From Variovorax sp. Root318D1 (GTDB lineage Bacteria > Pseudomonadota > Gammaproteobacteria > Burkholderiales > Burkholderiaceae_C), in NCBI RefSeq assembly GCF_001424835.1, contig NZ_LMCQ01000023.1, positions 359,666-423,665 of the forward strand: 64,000 nt of DNA, written 5' to 3'. Each line of letters begins with the position of its first letter. Within the stretch, counting starts at the first letter, position 1. Made by a program: the position numbers and the translations under genes. The notes beneath the pieces are model-generated. The model made no database searches and was not told where the DNA came from. It saw only the letters and a list, made by a program, of their open reading frames with translations. Below, one piece after another: positions 44,909 through 53,822 of the stretch.

Positions 44909-47565
44909 TGCGCGGGGTCCGCGGCGCGGCGCGGGAGGGTCTTGGCCTGCTCTATGTAGGCGCCGCGCGTCTCGGTCACGCTGTCCATCAGGGTCTGCGA
45001 CACATCGGCGCGGAACAGGTTGGCTTCGCGCAGGTCGGTGCCGATCAGCCGTGCCTTCTGGAGGCTGGCATGCATGAGGTTGGCGCCGCGCAGCGAGGCA
45101 TGCGTGAAATCCGCCCGGATGAACAGGCTTTCTGGCGCATCGATCGCGCTCAGGTCGGCGCCGGTGAAGCTGCAGGCGGAGAAGTCGCAGGTGTCGAGCG
45201 TCGCGCGCATGAAGCGGGCGCCATCCAGCGGCATGTCGCGCAGGCCGCACTGCACCAGCGTCGCGCCTTCGAAGTCCATGTTGCGGAGGCTGCTGGTGCC
45301 GACGAAGCAGGTGGTGCGCAGGGTTGCCTCGCGAAACGCGATGCCGTCGTCTCCCGGCGTGTGGGCCCAGGCGCAGGCCTCGAGCTGCGCCCGCGTGAAG
45401 TCCAGCCGCGCCACGACGCACGAGATCAGCCCCATCTTGTGAAGCACCGCGCCGCGAAAGCTGCAATCCTGCAGGCAGCTTTGCTCGATAAAGGTCACGT
45501 AGGCAAAGCGGGCCTCGTCGAAGTTGCAGTGCGCAAAGTGCAGGCCCAGCAAGGTCAGGTGTTCGAGCACGGCATGCGAGAAGTCGCACCTGTCGAAGCG
45601 TGTTTTCTCGAGCGTGGTTTCGTGCAGATGTGCGCTGGTGAATGCGGTTTGCACGCATTGGGCCATGCTCAGGTTGGCGCGTTGCAGCACGCAGCCGGCC
45701 AGGGACGCGCGCGACAGCCGCGCGCGCACCAACACGGCCTCGGTGGCATCGGCACCGTCGAGCCGGGCGTCCTCGAGGTTCGCGCTTTCGAGCAGCGTGC
45801 GGTGCAGGCGCGCGCCGCGCAGGTCCATGCCCGACAGGTCGGCGCCCGTGAGATCCATAGCCGAGAGATCGCGGGTGGTGGCCATCGCCTCTTGCACGCG
45901 CTGGCGCACCTCGGCCGCGCGTTCGCCGGACATGGCATCGGCCGCGGACTGGTGCTGTGCGCCCATGCGGTACATGTCGAGCAAGCCGCGTTGCCCTTTT
46001 TCCAGCATCTGCTTGAACTCCCGCTGCTGGGCGGGCGGGAGCGCGGGCGTACCCGTCGCCTCGGCGATGCCGAGCATGCCTTTCAGCGCGGCCTTCGCGT
46101 CAAAGGCGGGTGGGCCCTTGGTCGTCATGCGATCGATGCCCGCCACCAGCTCGCCGGTGTCGAACCCGACCTTGCGCGACTCCACTGCGTTGAGCTGGCC
46201 CAGCCGTTGAAGCTCTTTCCGCCCATCCTCGAGCTTGCGTCGCTGGTCCTGGGTGAAGATCCGCGTGCGCTCGATGAACTCGGGCAATTCGGCGAGCGTC
46301 GGCGCCTTGCGAAAGGGCTCGGGCACCGGCCGCTCGCGCAAGAGGCGCGGGTCGTGGCCGGCTTCGCGCGCCTTCTGCATCATGTCCTGGCGCAGCCGAT
46401 CGCCGCGCTCGCGCATGTTGCGAACGAGCGCCGATTCGTTGTCGTCGTCCAGCGTGTCGAGCCAGGGGCCGATGGCTTCAGCGGGCAGCAGTTCGTCGTC
46501 GCGGGCTGCGTAGAGCGCCCCCGTCTCGGGATGGCAGCGGCGCTGCAGGATCTCGAAGTAGTGCGCGAGCGGGCGGGGCGGGTCGCCCGCAGCCTCGATG
46601 GCCGGCATCACGTGGGTGACGTCGTCGGCATCGTCTTCGGCAATGCCAATCTCGCCGTGGTAGATCAGCGCCACCTGCGCGAGGTGCGGAAAGAACCACG
46701 CCGTGGTGTGGCGCATGGGCACTTCGTCGAAGTGCTGCGGCTCGCGCTGGCCCGGCGCCGTCTTGCGGGCGATGAAGGCGCGCGCCCGCCAATCCGGCAA
46801 CTGACCGCGCTGCACCGGGAGGGTGGGGTGCATGTTCCAGACTTCATAAGGCGTGCCGCCCGGGATGCGGTCGCGGTCGGCCCAGCGCTGTTCCGGCGGC
46901 GCGGCATTGAAGAAGCGCCAATCCATATCCTCGGAAAAGCCGGGGAACAGGTTCTCGCGCCAGTGTGTGTCGTAATGCCGACCGATCAGGCGCATGCGGC
47001 GCGGCCAACTCAGATCGATCGCGCCGAGGGATGCCGGCTCCACCTCGCGGTCGGGGCGGTCGAGCCGGCGCAGCGGGTGCTCGACATTCGGCAGGCGCTG
47101 GACCGCGAGGCCGTTGACGATTTCGGGCACATGGCCGATGCCCAGCGGGTTGTCGGCAAAGCCGGGGCCGCCATACGCGCGCGTCCAGTCCAGGCGCATC
47201 GATTCGAAGGCCTGCGGCGCGGTGGCACGGCCGTCCAGCCAGAAACGATCGCCGAAGGCGAGCAGCTGCCGCTCGATCCCGCCCACCCGCAAGGCAACCG
47301 CGCAGGCGGTCTTTTCCTTCTGGTGATGGGTGTAGGCATGGCCGGTCGCGAGGAACTCGGCGCAGACCTTGGGGATGCCCAGGTCGATGGCGCCCATGGG
47401 CCCGAGCTCGTCGGCCGCGATCTTCCAGAACTCGGGCTCGGGCAGCAGCACGGGAGCCTCGCCCATCGACACCATGCCGATGACGGTCACGCCCAGCCGC
47501 TGATGCCCGCTGCGCAGAAAGGGGCGCGTGATGACGCTCAGCCGGAGCGGCTTGACGGTTTTCAT
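44905..47565 (-). CDS. DUF2169 protein fused to pentapeptide repeats (T6SS)
   Basis: An 886-residue protein. The N-terminal DUF2169 domain covers about residues 1-310 (VKPLRLSVITRPF, then WTRAYGGPGFADNPLG near 126). DUF2169 proteins are effector adaptors/chaperones that load cargo on VgrG or PAAR. A charged helical linker follows (about 370-590), then pentapeptide repeats from about 595 to 860. The combination in one chain may tether cargo to the spike. Overlaps the next pentapeptide gene. Confidence 0.85.
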   Translation of the reverse strand: MKTVKPLRLSVITRPFLRSGHQRLGVTVIGMVSMGEAPVLLPEPEFWKIAADELGPMGAIDLGIPKVCAEFLATGHAYTHHQKEKTACAVALRVGGIERQLLAFGDRFWLDGRATAPQAFESMRLDWTRAYGGPGFADNPLGIGHVPEIVNGLAVQRLPNVEHPLRRLDRPDREVEPASLGAIDLSWPRRMRLIGRHYDTHWRENLFPGFSEDMDWRFFNAAPPEQRWADRDRIPGGTPYEVWNMHPTLPVQRGQLPDWRARAFIARKTAPGQREPQHFDEVPMRHTTAWFFPHLAQVALIYHGEIGIAEDDADDVTHVMPAIEAAGDPPRPLAHYFEILQRRCHPETGALYAARDDELLPAEAIGPWLDTLDDDNESALVRNMRERGDRLRQDMMQKAREAGHDPRLLRERPVPEPFRKAPTLAELPEFIERTRIFTQDQRRKLEDGRKELQRLGQLNAVESRKVGFDTGELVAGIDRMTTKGPPAFDAKAALKGMLGIAEATGTPALPPAQQREFKQMLEKGQRGLLDMYRMGAQHQSAADAMSGERAAEVRQRVQEAMATTRDLSAMDLTGADLSGMDLRGARLHRTLLESANLEDARLDGADATEAVLVRARLSRASLAGCVLQRANLSMAQCVQTAFTSAHLHETTLEKTRFDRCDFSHAVLEHLTLLGLHFAHCNFDEARFAYVTFIEQSCLQDCSFRGAVLHKMGLISCVVARLDFTRAQLEACAWAHTPGDDGIAFREATLRTTCFVGTSSLRNMDFEGATLVQCGLRDMPLDGARFMRATLDTCDFSACSFTGADLSAIDAPESLFIRADFTHASLRGANLMHASLQKARLIGTDLREANLFRADVSQTLMDSVTETRGAYIEQAKTLPRRAADPAQ

Positions 47566-47577
47566 TGTCCGTAGGCC

Positions 47578-48015
47578 CTAACCCTGAGCGGGCGGTACTT
47601 CAAGGGGCGTCCGCTGCCTGTCCACCGACACCACGGCGGGATTGGCGGGGTCTTGCAAGAGATGGATGGTTGCGCCGGGCACGGCGATTCGGGGCAGGAG
47701 CAGTTCGTCAACAAGCGTCCTGAGCACCACGGTCGGCACCTGGGCCGCGGGCCCCATCTGCAGGTCCAGTTCGAGCGCCACCATGCGTTGCCCATGGGTT
47801 CCGGGACTGGTGAGCTGATGTTCCGGGCGTCGCACTTCGAGCACGGTCCCTTGCGCGGGCACGCCGGTGCCGCCCAAGGCCTTGCCCACGCGCTGCTCCT
47901 TGGTGTACTTGCGCTGTTCGCTGGTGGCGACCACCGCCACCGAGATGCAAGCCACCAGCGCACCGCCCATCATCACCGCGAAGACGACCCACAGAATCTG
48001 CTCCCAGATGTCCAT
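47578..48015 (-). CDS. Small membrane-anchored protein, unknown, in T6SS island
   Basis: A 145-residue protein with one N-terminal transmembrane helix (about 6-29: ILWVVFAVMMGGALVACISV) followed by a short charged region and a soluble beta-rich domain (KALGGTGVPAQGTVLEVRRP...). Domain layout is like the single-pass DUF3592 type proteins, but I do not recognise it firmly. Its position between vgrG and the adaptor gene makes an immunity or accessory role possible. Gaps of 14 and 12 bases to its neighbours. Confidence 0.65.
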   Translation of the reverse strand: MDIWEQILWVVFAVMMGGALVACISVAVVATSEQRKYTKEQRVGKALGGTGVPAQGTVLEVRRPEHQLTSPGTHGQRMVALELDLQMGPAAQVPTVVLRTLVDELLLPRIAVPGATIHLLQDPANPAVVSVDRQRTPLEVPPAQG

Positions 48016-48029
48016 TGAGTTCCAGTGGT

Positions 48030-50372
48030 TCAGACCTTGACGGTCATGGCTTTTGCGGCGAACGCCAGGCCGCCGCTTGCGATCTTCATGCCGATGTTCG
48101 CGACCTTGAGCGCCGTTCCCTTGATTTCGGTCGCCTCGTTCTGCGCCCGGAACACCGCGACGTCGAGGCGGACGCCCGAGAACTGCGAGTTGAGGATGTA
48201 ATTCTGCTGACGCAGCCCCCAGAGGTCCATGGCCATCCCAACCGCGGAGAAGCGGAATCCCACGCCGCCGGCGCGGTACAGGCGCCAGTCGCTGCTCTTG
48301 GCGTAGTTGTTGGTGTAGCTCTTCGAGTTGTTCGTGTAGTTGAGGGCAAAGTTGAAATACGTGCTGGAGGTCGTGTTGTAGACGGTGGTATTGATGACGT
48401 GCTGCGTGGTGTTGTGGATGTGGTTCGTCGTGTTGAACGTCACGTCCGGCGAGGTATGAACCGTCGGGCCCGTCACGGTGGTGTTCGACGGTCCGTCGAC
48501 CAGCACCGTGTTCGACGTGTTGATGGTGTCGTTGCGCCCGCCGCTCACGAAGCGGATCTCCTGGCCGTCGATGGTGCCGTGAAAGCCACCGGTGATCGCC
48601 AGCTTCACGCCGCCCGTGATCGTGTCGTTCAGCCCGCCACTGAGCGTGCGCTTCTTGCCGCCCGAAATGGTCTGTGTGACGCCGCCCTTCACGGTTTCGC
48701 TGAAGCCGCCGGCAACGTCGCGCGTGTCGCCGCCGGTGATGGTTTCTTTCGCTCCCGCGGTGATGTCGCGCGTTTCGCCGCTCTTGTAGGTCGACGATTC
48801 ATGCCCGCCGATGACCGTGGTGCGCGTGCCATCGGTGGTGTGCGTCTCGTCGGCTTCCACCTCAATGTCGAGGTTGCGCTCGGCGTGCAGCAGGATCTGC
48901 TCGGCGCCGGTGCGGTCCTCGAAGCGCAGCATGTTGGCCTGGTTGGCCGCGCCGCCCGTGCTCGAGCGCGTGAGGATGCCGCTGGCCGTGGCATTGGCGG
49001 GCAGCTCCCACGGCGGCATCTGGTCGTTGTTGTAGACGCGGCCGGTGATGATCGGGCGGTCGGCCTCGCCGCCGATGAAATCGACGATCACCTCCTGGCC
49101 CACGCGCGGCATGTGCATGGTTCCGTAGTTGGCGCCGGCCCAATTGCTGGACACGCGCACCCAGCACGAGCTGTTCTCGTCCGACTGGCCATAGCGGTCC
49201 CAGCGGAACTGCAGCTTCACGCGGCCGAAGCGGTCGGTCCAGATTTCTTCCGGGCCGACGACGGTCGCGGTCTGCGGGCCGTTGGTGCGCGGCTTGGGCG
49301 TCTTGCGGGTGGGCCGGTAGGGCACGTTCGAAGGCAGCACCGTGAAGTCGAACTGGCAGACCGATTCCGTGCTACCGCCGGTGGCGTATTCGGGCTCCTG
49401 CAAGTCGTAGCGGGTTTCGGTGACCAGGTACTCGCGGTTGTCCGACTCGCGCGGGCAATGCGTCATCTCGAACAGGTAGCCCGGCGCCATGCCCACCACG
49501 TTGGTGTGGCCCGCGGCAAGCTCGTGGGCACACTGCAGCTCCTGCAGGCGGATCTTCGCGTAGGTGTCGCCCTGCTGGTGCTCGCTGTAGCCGCCCAGCC
49601 ATTCGTAGACTTCGTAGCTCGAATGATCGTGGCCCTTGGGGTCTTGCCGCACGCTTTGCAGCGAGGCGCGCGACTTCTTGAAGTCGAAATCGTCGAGCAT
49701 CACGCGGCCCGAGGTGATCTGCTCCGAGATGCGCCACTGGTCGATGCAGGGCTCCATGGCATGAAGCACGCGGCCGCGCGGGCGATACGCAATGGTGGCA
49801 AAACCCGGCAGCCTGCCGTAGCCGCCGGTGTCGTCGGCCAGCACCAGCAGATGCGAATTGTTCGTGTGCTCGAAGTGGTAGGCGATGCCTTCGTGCTCCA
49901 TGAGGCGGCTCACGAAAGCGAAGTCGCTCTCCTGGTATTGCACGCAGTATTCCCAGGGGCGGTAGCTGCCCGTCAGGCGCTTTTCAAATTCGAAGCCGTA
50001 CTTGCCCAGCACTTCGTCGAGCACCTCGGGCACGCTCTTGTTCTGGAAGATGCGGCAGTCTGTGGTGCGCGTAAGGTACCAAAGCCAGGGCTGCACCAGG
50101 GCACGGTACACATAGTGGCGGCCGGTTTCGTTGGCGCGGCCCACGAGTTCGAAGCGCACCACCGTGCCGTTGAGAAAGCGCGGCGCGCCGCCGTCTGTGA
50201 GTTCGAGTGTGAGCGAAGTGCCCAGCAGCTTCTTCAGGTCGAGGTTGAAGCTGGTGCTGACCATGTCGACCTCGAACTCGAACAACTGCGACAGTCCTTC
50301 GTGCCCCCGCATGGCGCGAAACTTGAGCTGCTCGGCGTTCAGTACGGTGTGAACCTGGACGGTACGCGTCAT
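48030..50372 (-). CDS. vgrG: VgrG type VI secretion spike protein
   Basis: A 780-residue VgrG/TssI. The gp27-like domain covers about residues 1-380 and the gp5 OB-fold about 380-455 (WTDRFGRVKLQFRWDRYG; WVRVSSNWAG). Then comes an unusual needle: about nine octads ending in GG or similar from 533 to 612, followed by an N/T-rich stretch with HIH at 651-653, then 127 residues of C-terminal extension that is not a recognised toxin. HxH near the tip often binds iron in phage-type spikes. First gene of the island; promoter must lie in 50373-50480. Confidence 0.92.
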   Translation of the reverse strand: MTRTVQVHTVLNAEQLKFRAMRGHEGLSQLFEFEVDMVSTSFNLDLKKLLGTSLTLELTDGGAPRFLNGTVVRFELVGRANETGRHYVYRALVQPWLWYLTRTTDCRIFQNKSVPEVLDEVLGKYGFEFEKRLTGSYRPWEYCVQYQESDFAFVSRLMEHEGIAYHFEHTNNSHLLVLADDTGGYGRLPGFATIAYRPRGRVLHAMEPCIDQWRISEQITSGRVMLDDFDFKKSRASLQSVRQDPKGHDHSSYEVYEWLGGYSEHQQGDTYAKIRLQELQCAHELAAGHTNVVGMAPGYLFEMTHCPRESDNREYLVTETRYDLQEPEYATGGSTESVCQFDFTVLPSNVPYRPTRKTPKPRTNGPQTATVVGPEEIWTDRFGRVKLQFRWDRYGQSDENSSCWVRVSSNWAGANYGTMHMPRVGQEVIVDFIGGEADRPIITGRVYNNDQMPPWELPANATASGILTRSSTGGAANQANMLRFEDRTGAEQILLHAERNLDIEVEADETHTTDGTRTTVIGGHESSTYKSGETRDITAGAKETITGGDTRDVAGGFSETVKGGVTQTISGGKKRTLSGGLNDTITGGVKLAITGGFHGTIDGQEIRFVSGGRNDTINTSNTVLVDGPSNTTVTGPTVHTSPDVTFNTTNHIHNTTQHVINTTVYNTTSSTYFNFALNYTNNSKSYTNNYAKSSDWRLYRAGGVGFRFSAVGMAMDLWGLRQQNYILNSQFSGVRLDVAVFRAQNEATEIKGTALKVANIGMKIASGGLAFAAKAMTVKV

Positions 50373-50480
50373 TCGGAATTTCCCTCGCCCTTGGGGCTTC
50401 TTCGGATGCGAAGCCTTCGGATGGCAGTCTAGGAATTCCTTATGTCATATGCATGACGTGCCGAGGGGGCGCTGCTGTTT

Positions 50481-50743
50481 TCAGGGCGCTTGCGCGTGCA
50501 CAGGCCACCGGGTACTCCCCTCCGCGAATGTCCCCCGGCTTCGCCTCCTCCTTTATTTCGCTGCGGGGAGCACCCGGCGCCCTGTGCACACCGGGCGCTG
50601 TCGTCGTGCTGGCTGATCAACCACCGCTCTGAACAACGATCGCGTCGATGGGGTGCCTTGCGCAGCGAAATAAAGGGGGAGGCCGCAGGCCGGAGGACAT
50701 TCGCGGAGCAAGGTACCCCGTCGGCGGGAGCGCCGCCCTGAAC
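50481..50743. repeat. Long imperfect palindromic repeat element, copy 2
   Basis: Second copy of the element at 6885-7130, in the same orientation. Main arms are 50511-50565 and 50661-50715, and outer ends (TTCAGGGCG at the left, CGCCGCCCTGAA at the right) extend the symmetry. The arms match copy 1 nearly base for base, while the central 95 bases differ more. It fills most of the 392-base gap between vgrG and the alcohol dehydrogenase, whose stop codon lies 21 bases from its right end. The gap has no open frame that looks coding. Confidence 0.8.
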
Positions 50744-50764
50744 AACAGCGTCCCTAAAACCCAC

Positions 50765-51901
50765 TTACATCGAAGCTTCGAGCATCGCCTTGTAGTCATC
50801 GCGCGAAGCCAGCCGCGGATTGGTCTTGTGGCAATGGTCGGCCATGGCGCCGTCGATGATCTGCTCGAACATGCCGGGCGTCACGCCGACTTCGGCCAGG
50901 CCCTTGGGCAGGCCCAGTCGCCCGTTCATGTCGCGGATCGCGTCGCCGAGATCGCCAGCCGAATCGAGGTGCATGGCCTGCGCCATGCGCTGCAGCCGCT
51001 GCTCTTTCTGCACAGACTCGGCACCTGCATTGAAGTGAATTACCGCCGGCAGGAAGAGGGCGTTGAGCGTGCCGTGGTGCAGGCGCGGATCGACCCCGCC
51101 CAGGCTGTGGCTCAGTGAGTGCACGCAGCCAAGGCCCTTCTGGAAGGCCATCGCGCCCTGCATCGACGCGCTCATGAGGTTCAGCCGCGCTTCGCGGTCG
51201 CTGCCGTCTTTGGTGGCGCGCTCGATGTGCAGCCAGGCGCGCTCCAGGCCATCGAGCGCGATGCCGTCGGCCGGTGGGTTGAAAGCGGCCGACATGAAGG
51301 TTTCCATGCAATGCGCGATCGCGTCCATGCCGGTGGCGGCCGTGAGGCGGGGCGGCAGGCCGAGCGTGAGTTCAGGGTCGCAGATCGCGGCCTTCGGCAT
51401 GATGAACCAGCTGTGAAAGCCGAGTTTGCGGTGGTCGTCGACGATGACGATGGCGCCGCGCGCCACCTCGCTGCCGGTGCCGCTGGTGGTGGGCACTGCA
51501 ATCAGCGGCACCACGCGGTCGGTGATTTTTGGCGAGCCGCCTTCGATGGTGGCGTAAGTCTTGAGCGGGCCTTCATGCGTGGCGGCAATCGCCACGCCCT
51601 TGGCGCAGTCGATGGCGGAACCGCCGCCCACGGCAATGAGCCCGTCGCAGCGCGCGCTGCGGTACAGCTCGACGGCCGCGCGAACGGCTGCCTCGGTGGG
51701 GTTGGAAGGCGTCTGGTCGAACACAGCCACCTCGAGATCGGCCACCGCGTCGAGCGCCTTCTGCAGCACGCCCGCCGCGCGCACGCCCGCGTCGGTCACG
51801 ATCAGCGGGCGGGTGATGCCTATGCGCGCGCATTCGCTGGACAGCAGCTTGATGGCGCCGAACTCGAACTGGATCTGGGTGAGGTATTGGATGAGGGCCA
51901 T
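50765..51901 (-). CDS. Iron-containing alcohol dehydrogenase
   Basis: A 378-residue group-III metal-dependent dehydrogenase from ATG 51901 (MALIQYLTQIQFEFG). The NAD(P) motif GGGSAIDCAK lies near residues 95-104; the metal site is in TGMDAIAHCMETF, HSLSHSLGG and HHGTLNALFLP. Reduces aldehydes or oxidises primary alcohols, or acts on maleylacetate-like or GHB-like substrates. Divergent from an HSL-type esterase; perhaps handles the alcohol from ester cleavage (speculative). Confidence 0.88.
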   Translation of the reverse strand: MALIQYLTQIQFEFGAIKLLSSECARIGITRPLIVTDAGVRAAGVLQKALDAVADLEVAVFDQTPSNPTEAAVRAAVELYRSARCDGLIAVGGGSAIDCAKGVAIAATHEGPLKTYATIEGGSPKITDRVVPLIAVPTTSGTGSEVARGAIVIVDDHRKLGFHSWFIMPKAAICDPELTLGLPPRLTAATGMDAIAHCMETFMSAAFNPPADGIALDGLERAWLHIERATKDGSDREARLNLMSASMQGAMAFQKGLGCVHSLSHSLGGVDPRLHHGTLNALFLPAVIHFNAGAESVQKEQRLQRMAQAMHLDSAGDLGDAIRDMNGRLGLPKGLAEVGVTPGMFEQIIDGAMADHCHKTNPRLASRDDYKAMLEASM

Positions 51902-51969
51902 GAATGGGAGTGCCTGGGGCAGTACGATTGCAGACCACCCAAATCTAACAAGCAGGGACAGTCTTGCAC

Positions 51970-52944
51970 ATGAACAAAACCCTTGCCGCTGTCGCGCCCG
52001 GCACATGGCAGCCACCGCTCACCGCGAAGATGGCCAGCGTGGTCGAGCGCATGGCGCGGGCCGGCCATCCACCGCTCGACCAGCTCACGCCCGAGGAGGC
52101 CAAGGCTTCTTACGAGAAGGGCGCCGGCGTGCTCGAGGTGCCGAAGCCCGACGTCGCGCGCATCGAAGACTTCAGCATTGCCGCGCGCGACGGCTTCGAA
52201 ATGCCGGCGCGGCTCTATGCCCCGTCATTGGCGAAGCTGCCGGTGCTGGTGTATTTTCATGGCGGCGGCTTCACGGTCGGCAACATCCGCACGCACGACA
52301 CTCTGTGCCGCGTGCTGAGCCACAAGAGCGGCTGCGCGGTAGTCTCGGTCGATTACCGGCTGGCACCCGCGCACAAGTTTCCGACTGCTTCGAACGACGC
52401 CTGGGATGCGTTCGCCTTCATTGCGAACGAAGGCGCGCGCCTGGGCCTCGACGCCAGCCGGCTTGCCGTGGGCGGCGACAGCGCCGGCGGCACGCTGGCC
52501 GCGGTGTGCGCCATTCTTGCGCGCGATGCGGGCCTGCCGCTTGCGCTGCAGATGCTGATCTACCCCGGCACCACGGCGCACCAGGACACCGCCTCGCACC
52601 TGCGCTATGCCGATGGCCCCTTGCTCACCAAGGCGCTGATCGACTACTTCTTCGGCCAGTACGTGCGCACGCCGGCCGACCGCGACGACTGGCGCTTTGC
52701 GCCACTGCTGGCCGACGACGTCGACGGCGTGGCACCGGCCTGGATCGGCCTGGCCGAATGCGATGCGGTGGTGGACGAAGGCATTGCCTACGCCGACAAG
52801 TTGCGCGCCGCCGGCGTTGCCGTCGATCTGGAGATCTACCGCGGCGTGATCCACGAATTCCTGAAAATGGGGCGCGCGATTCCCGAGGCGCTGCAGGCGC
52901 AAGACGATGCGGCGCGCGCACTCAAAGAGGCACTGAAACCATGA
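51970..52944 (+). CDS. Alpha/beta hydrolase, HSL-type esterase
   Basis: A 324-residue esterase of the hormone-sensitive lipase group. The HGGG oxyanion motif is at residues 97-100, nucleophile Ser171 in GDSAGG, Asp near 265 (LAECDAVVDEG) and His in GVIHEF near 295. ATG 51970 is preferred over an in-frame TTG at 51964. Cytosolic; hydrolyses short acyl esters. Its stop overlaps the start of the thioesterase-GNAT fusion (ATGA). Confidence 0.88.
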   Translation: MNKTLAAVAPGTWQPPLTAKMASVVERMARAGHPPLDQLTPEEAKASYEKGAGVLEVPKPDVARIEDFSIAARDGFEMPARLYAPSLAKLPVLVYFHGGGFTVGNIRTHDTLCRVLSHKSGCAVVSVDYRLAPAHKFPTASNDAWDAFAFIANEGARLGLDASRLAVGGDSAGGTLAAVCAILARDAGLPLALQMLIYPGTTAHQDTASHLRYADGPLLTKALIDYFFGQYVRTPADRDDWRFAPLLADDVDGVAPAWIGLAECDAVVDEGIAYADKLRAAGVAVDLEIYRGVIHEFLKMGRAIPEALQAQDDAARALKEALKP

Positions 52945-53822
52945 CCGAAGAAACCATACCCCAGAGAAAAGACTTCCGCTTCTTTCACCGCCTGCGCGTG
53001 CGCTGGGCCGAAGTCGACATGCAGAAGATCGTATTCAACGCGCACTACCTGATGTATTTCGACACTGCCATTGCCGACTACTGGCGCGCGCTCGCGCTGC
53101 CTTATGAAGAGGCCATGCATTCACTGGGCGGCGACCTCTACGTGCGCAAAGCGACGGTGGATTTTCGTGCGTCCGCGCGCGTGGACGACGTGATCGACGT
53201 GGCCATGAAATGCGCGCGCATCGGCAACTCGTCCATCGTCTTCGACGGCGCGCTTTTCCGGCAGGACCAGTATCTGGTGGGCTGTGAACTCGTCTATGTG
53301 TTTGCCGACCCCGCCACACAGACCTCGAAGCCGGTGCCGGCCGCCTTGCGCGAAATTCTCACGGGCTTCGAGGCCGGCGAGTCGATGCGCACGGTGGAAA
53401 CGGGCGACTGGAAAACCCTGGGCGAAGGTGCGAGCGCATTGCGCCGCGCGGTCTTCATCGAGGAGCAGAACATTCCCAAGGAACTGGAGTGGGACGAGCA
53501 CGATGAAGTGGTGCTGCATGCGGTCGCCCGCAACCGGCTTGGCCAGGTGATTGCGACCGGCCGGCTGCTGAACGCCGTGGACGGCACGGCCATGCTCGGC
53601 CGCATGGCCGTGCACCGCGTGCTGCGCAGCGGCGGGCACGGCGCCGCAATCATGCAGGCGCTCGAGTCCGCCGCCAGGGCGCGCGGCGACCGCGAGATCG
53701 GCCTGCATGCGCAGCGCAGCGCGGAGCGCTTCTATGCGCGACTAGGCTACACGGTCCATGGCGAGCCGTTCGAGGAAGCCGGCATCCCGCACATCGAGAT
53801 GCGGCGCAGGCTGGATCAATAA
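52941..53822 (+). CDS. Acyl-CoA thioesterase fused to GNAT acetyltransferase
   Basis: A 293-residue two-domain protein. Residues about 10-145 form a YbgC-type 4HBT hotdog thioesterase (VRWAEVDMQKIVFNAHY, with Asp26 at the catalytic position). Residues about 155-293 form a GNAT domain (LGRMAVHRVLRSGGHGAAIM, acetyl-CoA loop). Both halves look intact. The first could hydrolyse an acyl-CoA and the second transfer an acetyl group; a joint substrate is unknown. It is translationally coupled with the esterase and convergent with a lipoprotein gene (7-base overlap). Confidence 0.85.
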   Translation: MTEETIPQRKDFRFFHRLRVRWAEVDMQKIVFNAHYLMYFDTAIADYWRALALPYEEAMHSLGGDLYVRKATVDFRASARVDDVIDVAMKCARIGNSSIVFDGALFRQDQYLVGCELVYVFADPATQTSKPVPAALREILTGFEAGESMRTVETGDWKTLGEGASALRRAVFIEEQNIPKELEWDEHDEVVLHAVARNRLGQVIATGRLLNAVDGTAMLGRMAVHRVLRSGGHGAAIMQALESAARARGDREIGLHAQRSAERFYARLGYTVHGEPFEEAGIPHIEMRRRLDQ

